DNA of 64,000 nt from Brienomyrus brachyistius. Lineage: Eukaryota; Chordata; Actinopteri; Osteoglossiformes; Mormyridae. A model generated the notes under the pieces. It saw only the letters and a program-made list of their open reading frames with translations, did not search any database and was not told the origin of the DNA. The DNA is taken from assembly GCF_023856365.1 (NCBI RefSeq), contig NC_064540.1, positions 14,471,191 through 14,535,190 of the forward strand, given 5' to 3'. Positions 52,101-61,100 of this stretch are shown piece by piece. The translations under genes were made by a program, and so were the position numbers. Position 1 is the first letter of the stretch; the number at the start of each line of letters is the position of its first letter.

Positions 52101-55100
52101 TGGATCCTGTCGATCATGAGACTCACGGCATACAGTTTGGCCAATATGCTTTTCTAGGTCACATTCATTGCTTGACATGAAATTCCCATAATTCTTTGCA
52201 AGTTGACAATACTTAAGTGCAACTGATCAATGGCATATACGTATATATATATATATATATACATATATATGCACATATACTTATAGACATACTACTGTAA
52301 CATTTTAACATTAGCAAAGCATCTAGGTGTAAATACATGGACTTGGCATGAAGTTGAGAGATTCTTTGATTTTTTTGTGAAAGATGGATTTTTTTTTTTC
52401 CAGCATCAAATGTAAAACATCACACTAGTGTGTCCTGGTCAGGCATCAAAGAGCAAAAAAAAAAACAGCAAACAAAAAAATTTGGATTGTTCCTCCTGAA
52501 GGTGGCGCCAGTGGCTCTAATGTCTATTCGAGTCCATCTCAAGGAGCAAGAGTGGAGCATCGCAATGTAAGGAGGACGGGAAGCTCCTGCTCATCAGCAT
52601 TCAGGATACTCCGGCTACATATTTGCCAACTCTCATAAATAAATACAAAATAAAAAGAAGGGCAGCACATTTGGTAAAGCTGAGCCCCCTTAACGTGACG
52701 CGCAGGACTAAACATACAACCGGACACAGATTTATGAAAGCAGACACAGTGGAACTTAGCAAACATAGACATATTTTCCTAATATGACATAGACATTTTA
52801 GAGTCATAACCTTTTTAGTTCACATCACAATTTGAATATGTGAAATGCATTTTTAGGTGATTAAAACACCGTAACTAATAGACACAGAATAGCCTAAACG
52901 TTTCTGTTTATGTCACAGTTCTGTAATTGTAGTGTGGTCATTGCTAGCTGTTGTGTCCAATACTTATTTGGTGATTTGATGAAAATGCTGCACCTAAGAA
53001 ACATTTAATACAAAATGTTCAAATTTAACACACCAATAATTTCTTTGCACTTTAATTTGCTGTCCCTTTGCTGTTATATACATTATGTACATCTTTTTGT
53101 ACAGAACAGCATTACCAATAGGAAGTGAGTTGTGTTGAGCCTCTGGTTCATTCACAGGCACTGCAGTGACCAATAGAGTCACAGAGTCAGAGAGAGGGCA
53201 ATTATGCAGAATGCAATAATCATACAAAACCATAATGAGACAAAAGTAATGGAGTGAAAGAATCACATGCATCCCAAACTGGCTAAAATGGGGGAGTTAT
53301 TTCAAGCCTAAAAACCCAAGAAATTCCAATAAACAGAGAAAGACATGAAGACAGAGATCTGAGAGGGAAAAGCAGAGTGCAGTAGTCAGATAATCTCGGG
53401 AAGATTATCTGGGTTGTGCGGCCACAGGGAAGCACTTACCCTTAAGTCCAGCTAGAAGATAGCAGAGGGTAGGAAGGAACAAACCAGAATGACACAGAGA
53501 CCAGCAACAGGGCTGAGGAGGGCAGCCAGGGGACCTACCCTAGTGGCTGCAGTTGTACAGGAACAAGCAAAGCATGGCGGGTAAGAACTCACGGACACGC
53601 AGGACGTTAATGTCAGACAGACAGAGGCACCGCAAGAGACAAGCACCGCTGCTGTTGGGCAACTTTCATTGGCAGCGCAAGAACTAAACAGGAAGTGCGA
53701 GAACATGCAATTTCTATTATGGGCTCATCTTGGTGGCCTGTTACACCACCCAGCCCTCGGCAGCCTGCTACATCACCTGGCCCTCGGCGGTCTGCTACAG
53801 CTCCTGGCCCTCGGTGGTCTGCTACATCACCTGGCCCTCGGTGGCCTGCTACATCACTCGGCCCTCGGTGGCCTGCTACATCACCCGGCCCTCGATGGTC
53901 TGCTACATCACCCAGCCCTCGATGGCCTGCTACATCACCCGGCCCTCGGCGGCCTGCTACATCACCTGGCCCTCGGCGGCCTGCTACATCACTCAACCCT
54001 CGGTGGTCTGCTATATCACCTGGCCCTCGGCAGCCTGCTACATCACCCGGCCCTCGGTGGTCTGCTACATCACCTGGCCCTCGATGGCCTGTTACGTCAC
54101 CTGGCCCTCGGTGGCCTGCTACATCACCCGGCACTCGATGGTCTGCTACATCACCCAGCCCTCGGCGGCCTGCTACATCACCTGGCCCTCGGCGGCCTGC
54201 TACATCACCTGGCCTTCGGTGGCCTGCTACATCACTCGGCCCTCAGTAGTCTGCTACATCACCTGGCCCTCGATGGCCTGTTACACCACCCAGCCCTCGG
54301 CGGCCTGCTACATCACCCAGCCCTGAGACTCCATGCACTAAAGCAGCCTCAGAATGCACCCCTGGTTTTAGGCCACATCCCTGAAGCCTCGGTTTCAGGT
54401 ACAAAATGCATGGCATTCAGCTGCTTACAGATTCAACTGAATTAACCAGAGAGCCTGTCCAAATTGCTCTTTCTAAGGCCAGCAAGGCTTCCCCCGGAAT
54501 GTGGGTAAGACCTTTCTCAAGGTAGTAGGGTATTGCTAACCCCATGCCAAAACAATCTACCAGTGCACCCAGGATAAAGAGCCTGGCTGGATGTACATCC
54601 AAAGTGCAGTGACTATGCAAGGATCTTAACGGACAACCACAAGGTTCCTTATATAAATACACGTCCATTACTCTCACTCTCAGCTAATAGCTAGTGTAAC
54701 TTTTAATTGCATAAAAGTATTTAAAATCATATTTTATAAAAATACCATACTACTCATTTATTACAAAAAGAGACTGTAAAAGAAAAAATATTCAGTGCAA
54801 TAAACCCGCAAATGTAAAAATCTAGATTCACAGACATAATGAATTATATTGTAACATGGTTTGGGTCACTGTTGGGTGAAGGGATGGTGACAATATGAAT
54901 CTTTTAGAAGGATCCATTTTAAGTGTGTGTGGGGGGTGTTGTGGCAGAGTCCACTTTAATTAGGGGGTGTTGTGGGAAAGTCCACTTTAATTGGCGGGTG
55001 TTGTGGGAGAGTCCACTTTAATTAGGGGGTGATGTGGGACAGTCCACTTTAATTGGTGGGTATGGGGAAGTCCACTTTAATTAGTGGGAGTTGTGGGAGA

Positions 55101-58100
55101 GCCCATTTTAATTGGGGATTGTCCACTTTAAGTGCAGGGTGTGTGAGAGAGTTTGCGTTGCTTCCAAGCTACTTACAAAACTGGGAGATGGGTGCGTCCA
55201 GCTGGGGCGCTGTGCCCCCCTTGGCGTTGAGCTTCTGGACTTGGGTGGGGGGAACAGGCTTGTGGGACTGCCCCGTGGCCCGGTACATGGCCTGCACCCA
55301 CAGGATGCGATCCTGCTCATCGTCACTGGCGAAGATCACGGTGTCACCCTCCCTCACGGCGTTAAAGAATGCCCTACCACCATCCAGACCTGTCAGTAGG
55401 GGGCGCCGGGTGGCGGGGAGGGTTGTCAGAGGGAAACACGCTTTAAAATCCTGGATCACGCTCACGACCTCCCAGTCCCACGGCCAGCAACTGCAACAAA
55501 TTCTCCCATTGCTCTCGCCGATTATTTTATCACTCAAGCTGCTTAAATTCTCTACAAGAAGGGCCTCAGACTGATCGTCGTGCATTGATTGCGGGATGCG
55601 ATTATCCTGCTCGCTGTCGTCACGCAGAATCTGCCTTATGACCTCAGTCACTTAGCTGCAGGCAAGACAAACAGTGAAGCCAAGAACCACACCGCTAGGA
55701 CCAAGGCGCTAGGGAAACCCCTCCCCCCAATATTTCATTTGGCTTCATTCGTCCCCCTAATAAACAGTTTTACTAAAGTAAGTAAACTTTAGTATTTAAA
55801 TTATTATGCCCTCCCAAAATTTAAATCCCTCTCATGCCGCTGGGTACCACCCCTGCAAAATCAGAGTTTGTCAATTCATATCATTTGCATGCGCTGGTAA
55901 CAATCTATGCTGTGCCGCTATCTGAAGAGATCGTCATTATTCCTAACAAGACTGGGATTGTTCTGAGAGCAAACACCACCTAGTGGCCAAAAGACTGCTT
56001 TGCAGATCAGTACTGAAGCTGCCTGGCATGCATTTGTAAAGTTAATAGTGTTATATAAAAAAGAAATGAAACAGTAATAAATATGATTTTTAGTCACATT
56101 TACAACTGGCTGAATATTCCATCCATCGTATCCCACAGAGGGTCAATGTGGATATTTAAAGAACCTTCATTACAGAGAATAAAACATAAAGACAGGCGCT
56201 GTACTGAAAGGGCAGCAGGGCTACCTGGCTGGGGATCGGTGTAATCCACCGTGTACCCGTCCAGCTGAAGCAGCTCCTGCGGTTCAGACTTCTTCTCCCG
56301 GTAGCTGCACATGGCGAATGTATACTGGCTGACCTACAGGTGGCAGCAGAGAGTCAAGAGGTTAGGGTCATGGTGAGGGGGTCACAAGAACTGCCCACCA
56401 GCACCAACCAGCTTGTCTGCCTGTATGTTCTGGCAAGCAGGTTAAGAACAGGGAGGAATTATGGTGGCGGAGCAGGGCAGAGAGTGACAGACGGCACGGC
56501 TTTCATAAACTGCGTGAGCAGGGCTTGTGCACATTGTGCACTATACCAATCTGCGTGTGTGTGCCTAATCAAGGCTGTATAATGAATAAATAAGTGGAGG
56601 AGATGTGGGGGCTCTCAGGATGCGATAGGAGAAGCCAGGAGCATGGGGCAGGCCCCAGCGAGGCTGGCACGTGGTGGAGATGGGGCAGGATGCAAGAGAG
56701 ACGGGGTAGGATGTGGCAGCAACTGGGCAGTACATGGCGGTGACGGGATAGGGCATGGCGGTGACAAGATAGGGCATGGCGGCAACAGGGCAGGACGCGG
56801 CAGAGACAGGGCAGAATGTGGCAGCAACTGGATAGTACATGACAGTGACGGGATAAGGGCAGGGCACAGCAGTGATGGAGCAGGATGCAGTAGAGATGGA
56901 GCAGGGTATGACAATGGGACAGGATACAGCAACAATGGAGCAGGATGTGGTGATGGAGCAGGATGCAGCAGCAGCAGGGCAGGACATGGCGGAGACAGGG
57001 CAGGACGCAGCAATGGGGCAGGACGCAGAGACAATAGGGCAGGACGCAGCAATGGGGCAGGACGCAGAGACAATAGGGCAGGACGCAGCGATGGGGCAGC
57101 AAGAGGCGACGATGGGGCAAGACATGGTGGCAACGGAGCAGGATGCAACATTGACGGGGCAGGATGAGTCGACGACGGAACAGGATGTGGTGCTGCAGCT
57201 GTCACTCAGCCCAGACGAGTTGCAGGATGACACTCTGTGACAAACAATGTGAGCCGCATCATGAGGTGCAAGTCGTATCGGAGTCGGATTGTCACCTTCC
57301 CTGCAAGTGGCAGCTCTAGCTCGCCTTGCCGCCGCGTAACACTACGAATTCACCGTCACACCGGTGATGCAGGCCAGGTATGCGCTGATATTTGTGCCGC
57401 TAGAAACTGAATATGCATTTTGTATATTTGAATCTGCAGTTGTCCCCATTACAAAACTGAATCTGAATTCATTAGTTTGAATCTGAATTCCAATAACTTG
57501 AAACTGCATTTATCCAACCTGGAAAATTTTCAGTTCATAAATTCAATTTCAACTTATTGAGACACACATCTGGGTCCTTGAGGAAAAGTAATCAAGTTCA
57601 CAACGCAACTCATTTCCACGTTTACGACAGTTCTGCAGGTCGGGGTAAAGCGGAGCTGTGTACCGGGGTCTCGCAAGCCGCGTCATATATATATTATATA
57701 TATATGATATATATGAGAATAAGCTTTATATACACAAGCGATAGCATAAACATGAACCATACGTCTGGTTAGTATGGTAGTATATGTAGTTAAATGAACG
57801 ATTTCTGGCACTGCTAGTTTATGTTAATATGGTAGACTAACGCAAAACTAGCTAGAGATATAAATTTTACTTCTACTTTAGTTTAAGTTATGGCTTGCCT
57901 GTTCATCTCATGTGGTTTTCTAGCAGTGTTTATGCTTAATATCTTTCAAAATATTCATCTCGCCGATATGAGGTGGAAATCAGTATTAATTTTATGTGAG
58001 TATGGAATATTATTTAGCACTTCGTAATGCATATAGAATGTAATCATTAGTACTCTATAAGAAGCTGATGTCAATTATGCAGAAACTAACTTTGTAACCT

Positions 58101-61100
58101 TCAGAGAATGCAGACCAATTACTGCTGTGCAGAATGTGACGAGAAACAAGTATGAATTAGCTTAGCACCTTGTGTTGGCTTAGACGTTTCTGCATCTGTT
58201 ACCTATTTTGTTAGCCTTTGGTGTATGAATATGTACTTTATTAGTGCTGTATACAACTCAAGAGCGAGCATTTGCGTGTGGCATTATTTTTGGTAAGATG
58301 GGACACTCGTCCGTGTGAAAGGCTGTCATACTAAATCACATGGTAGAAATGGCATAAAGGTGGACCACAACATTTTTTCGGTTTCCCACTTGGAAATGAG
58401 GATATGGACAGCAGGTAGAGGAGGTATCGAAGAGGCGTTGGGTGGCCTGGGTCGACGAAAGGAGATCACTTTCAACACGATATCTCCCTTAATGCGTGTT
58501 TGCTCTCGGCATTTTCATAAATGCGAGTAAGATGTTTTAAGTAGTATTACTGAATATGCATTCTAAAGTTCTACAGTCTTTTAAGTTGGTGTTTTCACAT
58601 TGGTTAACCTACGTTAGCAAGCTAGCTTCACTACAGAGGGTAGCAGAAATGGGTTAATCTATTCGTGTTAAACTTTGTGGAGAAAAAAATACTGAATATG
58701 AAATATTACGTTTGTTTAACCAAATGTGTTTACATCTGCGATACACTCAAATTGGCGAATGGGGGCGTGTCAGACAGTGCAGACACGTGACTGACAAAGA
58801 CTGACGCAAGGTTTGCTACAGAAGGAAGGGATTCGCAAAAGTTCACGGCTGGGTATTTTAAAAACACAACTGGAGATGGTCACGCCACCATTATGTTCAG
58901 CCGTGGGACCAAACAGTAAAGGAGATGATTGACAAACTTATCACCTAGGGGTGTGGGGATCAATGGAGAAAACAACGATGGTGAATGGTTGAAGAAATGA
59001 TGATGCTTAAGTGACGAGATATTGTTACACGATAAGAAAATGTATAAAAATTTGTGTAAAACAGTATTGGACACACTCCTGCAGGGTGTCCAGCCTTGGC
59101 TGTAAGCTCACTGTGGCAATAAAGGCTGAATCTGAAGATCTACACAAGCGGCTCTTGACTCCTGATTGGCGGGGAAGAAGGGGCCTAGCTGCGGGGCAAG
59201 AGGGGGGCCACGCCGGGTCCCCAGCACCTGGGAGAACGATGCTGGAAGGCCTGGGCCCTACGCTGAAGTTTGGGCCTGTTAAGAGCCGTCGGCACGGAAG
59301 TGCGGGATTCTGTATCCCACGGGCCGGTGACCTGCTGTCAAACTGGCGCTTAAAGGATTTTAAATGACTTTGCTCCTGATTACCCTACATGCTTTGCTCT
59401 TTTAAATAACCTTGTTATTGTTGGCAGTCTATAAATTGTGCTGTGAAGCGGGCGGCCTCAATCGATGCAGCACTCGGCAGCTTTCCTCTGTGTGTAGTCA
59501 GAGACTCCCCCTCCCCCCCCCCTCAACCAGCCCCCCTAGTCAAATGGAATATTAGCATATTCAACTGCTTAAGAACTTTTGTTCAAAACCAGCAAATTAA
59601 CGCAGGGGGAGTGGGGGGGTGAATTGTGTTCAAGGGCTGTTTTTAAGGGTATCCCCCTGACTTTGGAATAAATAGCTTCACTTTGTGTCATAAATATTGG
59701 GCTCACAGCTCTGATTTGTTTGGGTCGACGGTGACATGTAGTGGTATTCAGCTAGAACTACATGCAGGATACGCCGTGTGTGGGGCGAGGGGGGGCTGAA
59801 AGCGATTCATCAACACCCTCTTCAGTTGAAACAGTTTCACAGTTTATTTCCAAGTCGACATCGCAACTTCGAGCAATCCTATATGCCGCTGTTTTAACTC
59901 ACCAGTTTTTTTCCCACTTCCATTTGCTATGAAACAAAGGGGACCGCAGCACAGAGAGATTGCGGGGGGTGTATATACAGCACAGCTGTCCCTGTACGGC
60001 CCCCCCTGGCGGCCACAGCTTTTCGCTGGGCCTCGCTGGCAGCTCCTGAAAGCTCCTATAATACATTTACAGTCCTGCAGGCTCCAATTTAAGCCATTAA
60101 CTTCACAGTGAGAGATCCGTAAAACTCGGGTGGCAGTGACGTTCCTATTAAAATTAATAACTGCTTCTACAATTAGCTTTTGGTTTGCATCCAATAAGTC
60201 CATGGGTTAAAAAACGGAAAATCCGACCTATGGGATTATGATCACAGGGGACACCAGGATATAAAGCATAATAATAATAATGGTTAATATTCTGTAAAGA
60301 GTTATAGTCTAAATTCACCATCATTTGTAAAATATAAAAAAAAAATAACAGTGATCCAATAGTTTATGGCCCTAAATGTTGTTTTCGTTCCTAAAAAATT
60401 AGCGTCGACATAGTGAAAAACGCCTTTTTCATTCCGCTATTCAGAGCCTGTGCCCGGTGGGGAGCCGTGCGCATGCGCTTCAGCCGGGCCGTGGTGCGGG
60501 GACCCGAGCATCACCTCTCCCGCAACCTCATCAAAAGGGGGAAAGCAGGAGGGAAGGGGCCCAGACACCCAGGCTGCGTGGCCGGGCGACCAGCGTTTGT
60601 CACTTGCTGTATGTGTAACTGGGAGGGCGTTCAGGTTTGTCATCTCATAGCTCTCAGACACATCTACCCACTGCAGAGGAGACGCGGATGCCGCCCCAAT
60701 AAATCTGCCCGTATAACAAAAACGTGTCATTTAATGTCACGCCTTTTCATGTCTCTCGGTGCTACAAATAAGGGTGTAGACCTACCTATGATCAGTATGT
60801 CTCGGTGTGACATTATGGAGCAGTCTGTAACTGGTGTGACTCTGACGGCTGCGTGGAAACTTAAATATAAATGGGATCTGATTGAAGGCACCTCTCTTAC
60901 TTACCTGCACCAGAACAAAGAACCTTTTCTTCCATCTCTTCCATACATTCTTCCCAATTGCCCAAAGATACCTATGAAACACAGAGCTCAGTAAACACCC
61001 TGAGTGGAAAAAAATCACTGAATGGTTGCCGTGAACAAAGAATGATTGTAATTCATTTAGAAACCCAGGGGTAATTCAGAGACTGCTTTGCACGTCAAAG

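Larger units (their letters stand above)
50088..55176 (-). other. cadps: cadps intron (5.1 kb)
   Basis: Contains a TA-rich microsatellite (52,236-52,275), a 27-bp array (53,745-54,325), a ~31-bp array (54,906-55,137) and a G-run near 50,705. The 50.7-51.2 kb part is unique, balanced in composition and a possible conserved non-coding segment. An 86-codon minus-strand frame at 54,417-54,677 is not recognised. Confidence 0.75.
56334..60904 (-). other. cadps: cadps intron (4.6 kb)
   Basis: Contains the 18-21 bp array (56,600-57,190), an AT palindromic tract (57,684-57,715) and unique sequence. Segments at 59,400-59,720 and 60,050-60,200 are compact and non-repetitive, and are candidates for conserved non-coding elements. 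A GC-rich stretch lies at 60,430-60,620. No exon recognised. Confidence 0.75.

Noticed and set aside
53669..54445. 258-codon frame with an ALGGLLHHP repeat
   Set aside because: By-product of the 27-bp array; other frames are equally open and nothing supports a start or splice signals.
54417..54677. 86-codon minus-strand frame with a non-repetitive sequence
   Set aside because: Considered as a retroelement coding remnant, but no motif could be named; left as unexplained intronic sequence.
56565..57233. 222-codon cysteine/serine-rich minus-strand frame resembling a keratin-associated protein
   Set aside because: Composition comes from the 18-21 bp repeat; three overlapping minus frames are all open.
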